A DNA stretch of 64,000 nt from Gracilaria gracilis (lineage: Eukaryota > Rhodophyta > Florideophyceae > Gracilariales > Gracilariaceae): positions 410,292 to 474,291 of the forward strand of contig JARGSG010000042.1 of assembly GCA_030374805.1 (NCBI GenBank). Direction: 5' to 3'. Numbering within the stretch: position 1 is the stretch's first letter; every line of letters starts with the position of its first letter. Below the pieces are notes generated by a model that made no database searches, had not been told where the DNA came from, and was given only the letters and a program-made list of their open reading frames with translations. This document shows, piece by piece, positions 11,832 to 23,035 of the stretch. The translations under genes and the position numbers were made by a program.

Positions 11832-14800
11832 TTGCCTAATTGCTGCTTTGAAGGATGCTACTTCTTCGCTCGCACCATCCCCGCCATTCAAAAGCACCAA
11901 AAAAGATGCCACCACCGTCTCACCGCCAACAAGCGATTCCTCTTCCCCTGCGGCAATGTCCCTCACTTCTCCCCACGTGAAAAGCGTCACAAGTCCACCC
12001 CCTACTCCCACCACCACCCCCACCTCCTCTCTCCAGTCGCTCTTCCGATAATGTCCCCATCGCTGACGACGACTTCTACCACCAGTAACAGCTCTTCCTC
12101 TCCGCCCACACCCAAGCCGCCTACCATATCGTTGGCACCCCCTTGTGCTCCCTCTCCATCTCCCCACCTCCTTCACCGCCCCCTTCTCTCTCCTCAACAA
12201 CCCCCCCTCGAACTAATGGTCCTCTACATCTCTTCCATCGCTTCTACCCTCGGCCACCGCAAGGCAGACGAACTCATCTCTCTACTCCACGACCCCTCCT
12301 TCTCCAAGTCAGAATTCCACAATTCCGTCTCCTCCGCGTCGCAGTGTCTCAAACTTCAAACAGAGCTCTTCCAACACCGAGTCAGCAACATCGGTTTCAT
12401 CTCCACTATCCTCCACGACCCACAACACCTCTTCACAGCCACCATCTTCCGAAGGATGCTATCAAAGTCCTTAAAGAACAACTCGCACTCGCACACTCCG
12501 ACAAAACCTTCTTCCACCACGTCCCCCATACAACCTCCTCCGGATCTCTCTCTTTCGCCCACCCCATGTCCTCTTCCCTCGGAAAAGAAGCTGCCCCAGC
12601 CCTCAAGCACGCAATCATGCAATCCTACAATAACTCCTGCATCTGGCACATCCCTGAGAACACCAGTATCAACTTCTTCATCTTCATCGTCGCAGTATAC
12701 GCCGACAAGTCCTCTACCTCCATCAATTCATCTTACATCATCTCCTGCCCCATTCACATCACCATCCTCAACTTCTCCGACTCGTTTCGTCGAAAATGTA
12801 TCACCGACAACCTCACCCTTCCCGGATATTTTCAAACCTCTTTCAATCTCGCCACCTCCTCGCAAGATCCCGATACCATCCCCCAAACCTCATCCAGCAT
12901 CTCCCGCTCTACCAAAATGCAACTCATCCAGCGTGCCATCTCCAACCCCCTTGGCTCTTTTCTTTCGTCCGGCCTCACTGGTTTTTCCTTCCGTGACGCT
13001 AATGGCGTGCTCGCCATTGTCATCCAATAATCGCCAGCTACTGCGCAGACATTCCAGAAGCAAAGGACATTCTCTCCATCTCCCACGGCACCCGCCCCCA
13101 GCATCCATGCCACCGATGTACCGTCCCACGCTCCGACCTCTACACATTCCATCCCCTCCTCTTCGATCCCAGACCCAAACTCTCGTTGCCCGCAAATCAA
13201 ACTCTCCCCTCTTTCAAGATGCTGAAAATGTCCTCCTCGCCAGAAAGCCCAGAACCGCCCGAAACACCAGAAAAAAGGCCGTTGAAGCACTTCACCCCCT
13301 CTCTCTCGCAAAATACTCCTTTCTCTTCAAATCTTACCCTCTGCTCTCCTCTTACAACATCTTACCCTTCGAACCACTCCACAACTTCCACCTCGGCATC
13401 TCCAAGCTCATCAGGCTCGCATCCATCGAGAGACTTAAGTCAGAATCACTCTTCACCACCGCCCGTTCCTCCAAGTTTCATCATTGTTTCAACCCCGTCC
13501 GCTCCTCCATCCTCAAACACTCGAACACTATCCTCGCCGCAATCAAAAAGCGCTCCCCAGCCACAGGACTCTACATCGACTTTTCTTCCTCCGACAACCG
13601 TCAGACCCTTATCAGTATCTTCACCTCTGACGGCCTACGGGGTATGCTCGAAGCAAAAGACTACCGCTCACTCGACATGGTGTTCCCCTTCATGGGCGCC
13701 TTCTTCGACCGCTGCTGTGACGAGGTCGATGCAGCTCCCATCACCTCCGTTTTCACCAAGTACTCCGATCTTCTCCTCTTCTCCATGAGATGAAACACCT
13801 CCGCAGAATGGACCGACTCCCGCCTCACCCACCTCCAATTCCAAATCCGCTCCTTGGAGCGCACAGCCGTATTCTTCCTCGGCCCCCACCACACTTCCAG
13901 ACTTGGCACCCTCAAGTTCACGCCCACTCCCTCTTCAAGTCACACTACTTCAAAATCTCAAAGCACAGATCCACCGCACATGAAGAAACCATTCACGCCA
14001 TCCATCACTCCAATGCCAACAAAGATTGGAACCCTCTTTCCACCAACGCCTCCATCACTTCCTTCTCTTCTGCCCTCGAATCTCCCATCCAATCCCGACA
14101 ACTCAGTTTGGTCTGTGATAGGAAACCTCATCTCATTTGCTGATCTCATCACCGCCCACAAATTCCTCCACTCTAATCCTCATTTCAATACCAAATCTCT
14201 CCAAGACCTCTTCCCCACCGACACTCTCTCAATCCTCCAACAGATTGAAAAACACACCCTCCCTTAATTCATCACCCTTCCTCTCGAAGTCCTAGAACTC
14301 TCAGAAAACTCCCCCACTCTCGGTCGCACCCGAATCACCGTAGTCAACTCCGCTTACGTCGCCGGCGGTTATGTCCCATCACTCGACCACTACATTGAGG
14401 AGCGGAACAAGCTCGCGCTCCAGGATGCTCCAGTCTCTCTCATCCAACGAATATTTGCCGCCCCGTCCTTCGGTCCTTCTAAATCCCCAAAGTTCTCTCA
14501 CGTCCTCGTCGAAGGCACCAGCTCCTCTAACTCTACTCCCGTCGTCTGGGTCTGCAAACTCATCTCCCTTCTTCGATTTACCCTTTCTTTTCCACTCCAT
14601 CTTCCAAGGAATTCGCATTCGTACAGTTCATGGAGCTCATCCCCCAAGCGACGAAGTCGATTTCACCCTCAACTGCGTATGCCTCCGATGGGCGACAGAC
14701 GACAAACATAACCACACCACCCATCCAGTTCCCATCTCCTCTCACTGAACATCCGACAACGTTTCTCCATGCTTTGGACTCATCCTTTCTCTTCTATTTG

Positions 14801-14940
14801 TGGCTCCGTTCATGTCCATCGCCCGAACTGCCCTGACCCGCCCTTCACTTCCCACCTCCACTGGCGTTTCCATAGATTTTACCACAACCGATTCTACCGG
14901 GAGCCCTCCTCCAGGCCCCACCTCTTACTTCCCGCATAGC
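11832..14940 (+). pseudogene. Plavaka-like transposase, copy A
   Basis: This is homologous to copy B. It begins with a zinc-binding stretch (CCFEGCYFFARTIPAIQKHQKRC). Later family landmarks are VYADKSSTS (first catalytic Asp region), CPIHITILNFSDSFR, a gene-core stretch NILPFEPLHNFHLGISK, and FVCVCLRW-type ends (LNCVCLRWA). Damage: the start codon is TTG where B has ATG, a one-base loss lies near 12,452 and more frame changes lie near 13,030-13,190. In-frame stops also occur, and about 28 codons present in B are missing near 13,920. The missing block holds the Glu of GILEHAH, a likely catalytic residue. The long open frame 11832-13793 is a mosaic of real and shifted frame. Confidence 0.8.
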
Positions 14941-15353
14941 ATTCATTCCATACGATTTTCATAAACCAATCACTACCACCCTCTTCCACAGGAAACATTG
15001 GAGATAGGTATTTGATTAAGAAGATATACCACCTCATCACCATCCCACAGCTATCTCCACTTCTCCCACTCTTATTCACTCTACCCTCTCCCCTCTCCTC
15101 CTTCTGCCCCATCCCTACTCTCTCCCCGGTGCCGAATCAAACAACTGAAACTGGGATCCTGCGGTCGGCACGCTGCTATGTAGCAATCAAGAACCGCTCC
15201 AAGTTTCCGCGTAAAATTGGCCCTGAATTATTCCTCCCTCACCGCTAGATAAACCTTCTCCCTCGATAGAGTCCACAGCGCAACCGTCGCACTTCTCTCC
15301 GAATTCCCGGACACACACCTCGGATCCCCCTCTAAAAATCCATCGTTCTCAAA

Positions 15354-17059
15354 CTATGCGCCATGCTTGTCCCTCCCCGATTCCCATGCCACATTCAATA
15401 TACCGTCCACTGCCCTCGGCAGATACCTCTCATACAATGTAGAATACAAGAGCTGCCTTTGTCCTCCACGTCCTAAACCCTCGTTCATCGTTTTCACAAC
15501 ACACCCAATCCACGCATCAAGTCTCGCGAGGTGCATCACCCTCCCATCCACGTAATGGTTTTCCGCATTACATTTTGTCTCCATTGCGTATCCCATGTAC
15601 TTCTCTAAAACTGCCGCCGCCATTCTATTCTTGAAATACTTGTCTTCATCATCACAGCTCCAAGGTGGAGCATGTAAAGTTGACAAGGAGTACGCCAGAT
15701 CTTCGAATCGGTTCATTCTCCACGCACAAAACTTGTTCATCCCATCTTCTTCACTTCCCATAAGCTTCTTGCGAGCCTCGTCCATCTGCTTCTTCAACTC
15801 CTCACCAAGTTCCGTCCCCTCGCAAGGCTTCGCCCGCTTTGCAATCAAATCACATCCCATTAAAGAACAACATCCAGAGACTTCACTATATCCTCCCACT
15901 TCCCTCCTTCCTCACGCAGGTCCTGTAACAAAAGAAATCGGTGATATCCGTCTATACGTGTTACAGGCAGCACAAGTGTCCCGTCAACGATGTTACTCGC
16001 ATCCAATTCGCCTACAACTGTAACGGCAATCGAACCGGCGGAGGGAATCCAGCCAAAGTTGCGACACTTTATCTTTGTGGCCTTCTTGTGCGCCAGGTTC
16101 ACACTGCGAACCGTCTTCTTCGGGATTTCAATCCTCTCGATATCCGTCGTCAACCGCTGCTGAACATAGTCGGCGAGGGATATCTTCGGTAGCAGCAGCG
16201 TGGTGTCCACCTCATCCGACGGAACTCTATCTCCTTCATCAAACAAATCCCCCTCAGGTCCACCCAGGGAAGCCTTAGTAGTCCCAATAGCCTCCACAAC
16301 ATTGTCATCGGAGTCATCCACGATGTTAACCCTCTCAATTGCTCCCACCGGTTTCTTCATCTCTTTATAACCTTCTCGTCTTCCTCCTCTCGTTGGTGGG
16401 GACTGGAGTTTGGCGGTTTCAGAGGAATTCTCAGCCGAATCTTTGACCTCCTCAACATCTTCACTCTCAGGCTGAGAGGTGGATGACTTCCCGGCCCCAG
16501 GGTGCGGAGTGGGGTGCGAAGGGAGACTCTGCGGAATCTCAATTCAGGCCATCATCGACGTATCCCAGGCTAACAACCCAGCCGAAAACAATTCGTCGAG
16601 CTTACTCGGGGGATCCTCCGGACCTTGGAAACGGTAAGTGTACTTCGCTACTAGATGACTTGAAATATTCGTCTTCCAAATAACCACGAAATCCTCACCC
16701 TCTAAGCCAGTGGCGCTTAGAAAATGGCCATGCATCGAACGGCAGAGCCCCTTCCCGGTACCACCAGCAGGCCCCACGCCACGTACTTCTGCAGTACCAA
16801 CTTCAACCCTGTTCTTGTCCTTGCGAAGGCTGATGAACAAAGATACAGAGTCGCCACCATTTACCTCATGTGGCGCGGGATTACTCGTCTTCTTCTTCAT
16901 CGCGCACGGTGTTCCGCGCTCGGAACGCGATATCGGCCCACGAGGCGTGGAGACCTTCGCCTTTCCTCTTCCTCGCATGAACGGCGCCATTTCGGATCCC
17001 TCGCTGTTCCTCTTCGATCGCGCTGACTCCCGCCCCCTTTTATGGTTCAGAGGCGCCAT
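15354..17059 (-). pseudogene. Second gene of transposon A, unknown family
   Basis: It converges on the transposase, as in copy B. The C-terminal part (15354-15899) is closely similar to 24960-25520 of copy B, sharing KRAKP-EGTE, RFEDLAY, YFKN-MA-AVLE-YMGYA and VMHLARLDAWI-CVVKT. The N-terminal part (ATG at 17059) is rich in charged residues and does not align by eye with that of B. At least one frameshift lies near 15,860-15,900. The function is unknown. Conservation in two copies suggests a transposition accessory protein. Confidence 0.6.
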
Positions 17060-17356
17060 GTTGGATACAAAGGGCTCAAACAATTCGAAACGGGGATTAA
17101 GACCGTCGAGAATGCTCGCGAGAACGTATAGTGGACGTACCCTTCTCAATCACCTTCGTTGCCTTCATTTCCTGACCGAACACTGCGCCCGCTCAATATA
17201 AAATTGAACTCAAGGGGTTCCGTATTTCATGTTTTAGAATTCACTATCGCTTTATTTAGAAAGTTACATGTTCGTCATAACTGCTACGTACGTGTAGCTA
17301 AAGAATAAAGGCACCCAGTTTTGAAAAAAAAATATATTGCGTCCGTTAAGTTTTCT

Positions 17357-17870
17357 GCATGGACAGCGGTCCGGGGTGGTGTGGCGCTTCATCAGGGCAT
17401 TAATGAAGCGCCACACCACCCCGGACCGCTGTCCATGCGCAGTGGCCGATGAAGTTGGACGACACCTCGGACGGCTGTCCACGTGCTGTGGCGGAAAAAG
17501 TTGGACGACACCTCGGACGGCTGTCCACGGCAAAAAAAATTAATTTTTCGGACAGCGGTCCGGGGTGGAGTGGCGCTTCATCAGTGCACTGATGAAGCGC
17601 CACACCACCCCGGACCGCTGTCCATGCACCGTGGCCGATGAAGCTGGACTCCAGCCCGGACCACTGTCCACGCGCCATGGCCGATGAAGCTGGACGACTC
17701 CCTGGACGGCTGTTCACGGCAAAACAATAACTTATGCGCATGGACAGTGGCCCAGGGTGGTGTGGCGCTCCACCAGTGCCATGATGAAGTGCCACTCCAC
17801 CCCGGACCGCTGTCCACGCGCCGTGGCCGATGAAGCTGGACGACCCCTCGGACCGCTGTCAACCACGGTT
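17357..17870. repeat. Hairpin array: three palindromes plus interspersed direct units
   Basis: 17357-17438 is a perfect inverted repeat with two 36-nt arms around a 10-nt loop. 17550-17623 is a second hairpin of the same arm sequence (GGACAGCGGTCCGGGGTGG) with one mismatch. 17731-17832 is a third, imperfect one. Between them lie five direct copies of a roughly 46-bp unit containing GCCGATGAAG-TGGACGAC. Any transcript through here would fold strongly. No gene is visible. Confidence 0.9.
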
Positions 17871-18323
17871 TTCACTTACGATTGTTCTATGAATATTTAA
17901 AGCCCTGCATCTTCTCATAATGACGGGAGGACGCAAGGGCGTCAAATCATATGACTGTCGTTCGGTGAGTTTGTTGGAAAGCAATATAAATTGCTCTTCC
18001 TAAGCACGGAGAACAGTTTAGAATAGAAGTAGTTCGCAGCTTGTTGGTCATGTATAAAACAAAACAAATAATACATCAAATCGATCTGGCAGAATATGCG
18101 CTATATCAGAAACTTTACATCCTATCAAATCGAAGAAGGTAGTTCTACCGACTACCTTCTCTAACTTTATATGATGTAGATTTTCCTATAGTGCTCAAGG
18201 TCGTGGCCGATAATGAATACCTCCTTTGCGACAACCACGAGCATTATGTGGTTGTCGGAGAAGAAAAACTCATCACTGGCCACGACATTCTTCTAGTGAC
18301 TATATTGGGGACTATTCTTCTTC

Positions 18324-18584
18324 AGTGATTGAAATATCAGTAATGGCTAAACACGATTATATGAGTTGAACAACTCATTTAATCGTAGTCCACCATCACC
18401 GGTAGCTCAACCACTTCCGATAGTTCGACATAACGCAGTCTAATCTAGTCGGTCTAATAAATAACCACAGTCCGACAGTGATTGAGCTGGCTGTCAGAGC
18501 CAAAGCCGATTACATGAGTTGAACAACTCAAATAATCGTACTCGACCATCACGGCCAGCTGAACCGCTTCCGAATGTTCTCAGT
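18324..18584. repeat. Tandem duplication with internal palindromes
   Basis: Two diverged copies, 18324-18430 and 18477-18584, lie about 153 bp apart. Each contains a palindrome around ATGAGTTGAACAACTCA flanked by CGATTA/TAATCG, then ACCATCAC and CTTCCGA. The rest of 17.9-19.4 kb shows no gene. Confidence 0.75.
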
Positions 18585-18967
18585 AAAGCAAGGATGCAGA
18601 AGCGGCATGCACTGTGTCCTGCGACTCTGGCTTGAATACGCTATAGCATGCAAAATAGAAGAGTACGCCAGTTAGTACGATTCACAGAAAACGAACAAGA
18701 TTGTCGAACGTACCTTGTTTGCCACTACGCCCGCGCAACAGAACAAGGACGGATAGAGCACCTCCCTTATACAATTTCCGGCGATGTTTTTTTCTTCTGT
18801 TTCAACCGAGAGGATCACTTGGTTGTGACAGGAGAAGAAGAGATCCCCGGAAACCATAACGGGGAGGTAGAGAGCGTTGGGCTTACCGAGGCAGTTGGCA
18901 GGAGAGCGAAGGTGCCTAAGTACACGCAGCGTCACATTACAAACAAGCGCCAGTCGCGAGGGGGCCG

Positions 18968-19096
18968 CTGTCCAGGTGGAAATTTTTTTTTTACTTTTTC
19001 TCCCACGGCGCATGGAAAGCGGACCGAACTCGAGTGGCACTTCATCGGAGCCGTGATGGAGCGCCACTGCACCACGGACCGCTGTCCGGAGAGCCG
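18968..19096. repeat. Further hairpin-family copy, inverted to the 17.4-kb array
   Basis: The right half reads GCGCCACTGCACCACGGACC then GCTGTCC, which is the 17.4-kb arm in reverse complement. The left half (GGACCGAACTCGAGTGGCAC) pairs with it imperfectly. It may bracket 17.36-19.09 kb as the opposite end of one non-autonomous element. Confidence 0.65.
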
Positions 19097-19524
19097 TTAG
19101 TTATAACGTCGCCTATACTTTCATATCTAGGAATAACCGCACCCCCCTCCCATCCCTGGCTTCTCTTATAACTGTTCGTCACCGCATAAGCCCCGCAAAC
19201 GTCGCCCAATTCCCTTCTGCTCCTCTACTTTAGAGTTCTGGTACCGTTTTGGCGTCTGAACTCCTCCTCCACATCGCTAATTCTGCAGCCGTCTGCCGTC
19301 TGCTCCCGTCTACCATCCGCACTCATCTCTCGTTTGCTGCTGTCTCTCGTGAGCTTCCGTCCGTTCGCCCTCGCCTTCCGCTGCCGACGTCAATCATCTG
19401 TTTTCTCACGATCGCTCCCGTTCTCCTTCCGTATTCATAATACAGCCCCCTGTTATTGTTTAAAGTGGATGCCGCAACCACATCCAGGACCAAGTCACCG
19501 TCACCGGCACCTCCGACATCCGAC

Positions 19525-22500
19525 ATGAAGGTTGGAAAAATGTTCGGTTCTAGGGATGAACCTCTCACCGCGTGTCTCGCCATCCGTGATCACTATGCGC
19601 CGACGATGCGACAGGAAGACGAACCTAGGAAAGTGAGACACAGCAAATTCGTTCAATATATCATCAAGAATCGCACTGTCCTAGACGTTGCCAAGAAGTA
19701 CTTCTCTATCCTTCTCGGACCCACTCACCCATCATACAGCGACGATGAGCTCGAGGCTGTGTGCGGGAAGGGTTGGTACCGTCAGCTGTATCTGTCGACG
19801 AAGTTGCTTGACATCATTGACGGAGACAGAGACAGGCGCGTCAGGGATTTTTAGAATGCTTATACCAGAGTAAAAATTAAAGGAATACGGAAGAATGTGG
19901 CGTTAACCGAATTCTTCAAGTCCATGAGTATAGCTCCCCAGCGTGTGGGCCGGATAGTTCCCCCTTTCGGTACGAATATCGCTACACATCTCTAGAGACT
20001 TGTCTTCCTTTCCCTTATTCAAAACTTATCTATGTAAAAGCGCCTTCGGGGCCATAAGAGGCGTAAGGGGGAGAAGGGATACTCCACCCTATTTGGGAAT
20101 GTGTAAATATTGAAGAATCTCCAAGCTTAGCGTGTTGGTTTCGGCGTGCAGCTGGTAACAAAGGCCTGGGATTGTTTCTCCCAATTTCTGGGATTCCCTA
20201 GCGCTGAGGTCATGGTCCTCCCTTTCCTACTGCTCGTGTACGATGACATGCAGTTTAAACCCATTGAAACGCATTCTGAGGGGTTCCTGCACAAGGACAA
20301 CGACCATCGCTTGCTACCGAGCAACACGCAAACTCTTCGAGAAGACGAGGTCCAACCGTGGGCATGGAATCTTCCGGAGGACATTGATGTGGCCCTCCGA
20401 ACGCTTGCAAAGAAGTTCATTTCTGATCTGAACAAAGTTGTTGTGAACGAGCAGTTGTACACAATATCAGAACCTGGACGATGGGCCGTTCTAAAGACGT
20501 TTCACAGGGTCCCTTCAAGAGCGTTTGCTCAGGGATTTGATTGTTTCTCTAACTCGCTTATGTCCTCCATCTTGGAGACAATAAGCCCTTTGAAAATCAG
20601 AGAAACACTCAGGGTCCCTGATATACCTCTCACGCCGATATCGAAACCGGAGCCTGCCATCGAAATTCATGACGATGACGATGAGCAGTTGGAAAGGGGG
20701 AATCCTTCGGAGGGGAAACAAGGAGGGGATGGAGATGGCGGAAGTGGAATGGATGTAGTGGGTGAGAGTGGGAATGAAGATGTTGGTGAACAGTCGTCCG
20801 ACGCTGACATACAGCGTCCTCCTGCCATTTCCTGGTCGGACGATAAAATGATATTCCAACGTTGTGAACTAGAGATGGAAAAATACTTTCGAATGTATAA
20901 TTGCGGGTTCGAGGATATGGTGGAAACCGACGAGACTCTGCGAAACAACGGAATCTCTCCATTGGGAAAAGTTCAACTGGTTCCTATAGACCCACCATAC
21001 AACATAAGAGCCGATAAAAACCGGGAGAACAGTTGGTACGATATGCTGAGCTCTGAGCATATGAAGAAGGCGGCCAAGCTTATGTCAAGGCTGCTACGTC
21101 CGGGGGGTCATTTCGTTATCTTCTGTGCATTAGAACAGGTGAACCAGTAGACGAGGGTGCTTTCCCTTATTGGAGCAAAGGACGAGCAAGGGGTTCCGAG
21201 GCGATCGTTTGTTGTGGACCATGTCCCAATTCATTTTATACGGTCTCAAGGCCACCCCATGTGAAACCCGGGACGCAGGTCCTGCTCCTTGTTCCCTGCC
21301 ATGGAGTATGCAATACATGGTGTTCGAAGTGGCCTCTCTTATGCACATCAGCATGTGATGGTGAACTATGAGAACTTCAACTACGTGCAGTCGAGGTATC
21401 CAGGGTACCACAGTGTTATTGACCAGGTACCGCCCATTTCTAATGGGGAAACTCTTCAATGGAAAAGAAAGAAGGAGGGTGGGGGCTACATGCTGCAAAA
21501 GGTGAGGTCGGAACAAAAACCTCGCGCGTTGTTGAAGGAGCTGATCAGAAGATTTTCGCAGCCAGGTGATACAGTGGTGGACTTGTTCGCGGGAACTTTT
21601 TCGACTGCCATGGCATGCATGGAGTTACAACGTCATCGGAAGTTTATTGGTTGTGAGCTGCACCCTGACTGTTTTGCGCATGCTAGGCACGCGACAACTG
21701 TTCAGTTCAGTTCAGCGCGATGTGTATGCGCGATAATGAGACGGACATTCAAATTACGCAGGAGGTCCAAAACTCTGTGAATCGCGTGATGGACTTATTT
21801 CCCAGGTGGAACCCTCGTCCTTCACGATCATGGAAGGCTCCATACGGCTTCCCACAGTATAAAAAGTTCCCATCATATATTGTAGATTTCCTGGCATCGA
21901 TGTGGCAGGAGGAGGCCATGGCCATGATCGTCAGGCGCAAATCGCTGCATGAGTGGCCGAAAACGTTGCAAGGGAAGATGGGTCTCCTGGATTGGAACGC
22001 GATGTTGGCACTGGAGACTATGTGTGGTTGTCGCATTGAGAAATCGTCGATTTGTCACCATGACGCAGGAGTGGAAGTGTTTACCACGCGCCGTTCCATG
22101 AAAAAGGAAGAGATATGTTTCTTTTACGGAACTCTAGTGTACCATGACTTAACGAAGAGGAAGGAGGCACACAAGAATTATGGGGAAGGGTTGTTGGAAG
22201 CCACCGCCGCACGTTTTTGAACTTATGCGATGGAGGTTAGCCTGCGAGGCGAGGTATTCCGGAAACTCCCGAAAAGGAGACGAGAAGTACCTACAATCCC
22301 TATATGGATTGTCCCCGCTCCATTTTCGTTGGGTGGAACAATTAACGACCCAAAATATATGGAAGGGGATAAAGATAGGGATGCAGTGGCGGATGGCTTG
22401 AAGCAGCGACGGACTGCCAATATGGCGGTGAGTCGAACCCCAGGACTGGGCGAACTCCACTTCAATTAAGAGAATACCGAATTCTTGCCGTCCGGGCACT

Positions 22501-22592
22501 TCGGGTTATAGAAGTGGGAGAAGAGTTGTTTGCAGATTATGGAATGGAGTACACATGGGACACGTCTTCGAATCCTATACTAATAGACTAGA
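19525..22592 (+). pseudogene. DNA amino-methyltransferase (DPPY type) joined to a SET-like domain, decayed
   Basis: From an ATG at 19525 a frame runs with interruptions (stop at 19852, unclear stretch 19.9-20.1 kb). It continues at 20146-21717 with in-frame stops at 21148 and about 21,262. It then shifts frame near 21,718. The middle holds motif IV DPPYNI (20989-21006), LLRPGGHFVIF, and then the AdoMet motif VVDLFAGTFST (about 21,574). This DPPY-before-FxG order is that of the beta class of N6-adenine/N4-cytosine DNA methyltransferases. The 3' part resembles a SET domain: GVEVFTTRRSMKKEEICFFYGTL near 22,060 and VGEELFADYGMEY near 22,510-22,555. An acidic linker (about 20,660-20,810) precedes the catalytic part. 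Function as DNA and protein methylation is inferred by family only, and this copy is broken. Confidence 0.65.
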
Positions 22593-23035
22593 GCTCAATT
22601 GATTTATGACTTATAGAACCGAAAGATGTACCGTAGTATGTGTAAAATCCAATTGTGTACATTTTATTACGCTTTTTCTCTAACTCCCGTGTTCGACAGA
22701 GGAGGACGAGAACTCCCCCAGGTGAGTGGGTGTCGTCACTTTTATCATCCAGTGACGTGAACAAAATGGGGATAGGATTCGGGGGAGTGGGTTGACGTTC
22801 AAGTACATAGAATAGAAGATACGGAGTACATGTGATATCATGTGAAAGTGTAACAGTTTTTGGCAGTGAAGTTTCGTACAGGAAGAGAAATTTCCGTGCC
22901 AATTTTCGGAAAGTGATTCCGAAAAGTACTAAAACGGTGTGATATTTCTACCACACGTCGAGTGGAGGTGTGCGTTTCACGGGGGACCTGCGATCACTTC
23001 TAGTGGCGAACACCTCGAGCGGCGACCGATTCCAT
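22593..23035. other. No gene seen between the methyltransferase remnant and copy B
   Basis: This should contain the inner end of transposon copy B if that element is complete. I searched for the terminal motif GTTATCGGAATG in both orientations and did not find it. Nothing else is recognisable. Confidence 0.5.

Larger units (their letters stand above)
11279..17250 (+). mobile_element. Plavaka-like (CMC superfamily) DNA transposon, copy A
   Basis: The left end starts near GTTATCGGAATG at 11,276. It is alignable for over 400 bases, then through the genes, to the reverse complement of the right end of copy B (about 29,665). Gene content is a transposase on the plus strand and a converging second gene on the minus strand. 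The right end is uncertain: I find no inverted copy of the left terminus near 17.2 kb. It may therefore be truncated there, or it may be one arm of a larger composite reaching to 29.67 kb. Confidence 0.7.

Noticed and set aside
11832-13793. 653-codon open frame as one intact protein
   Set aside because: Comparison with copy B shows that only its ends are the real transposase frame. The middle is a shifted, Pro/Ser-rich frame between a one-base loss near 12,452 and a later compensating change, and it starts with TTG.
17357-17870. CRISPR-like array
   Set aside because: The units are palindromic hairpins and irregular direct repeats without uniform spacers, and the genome is eukaryotic.
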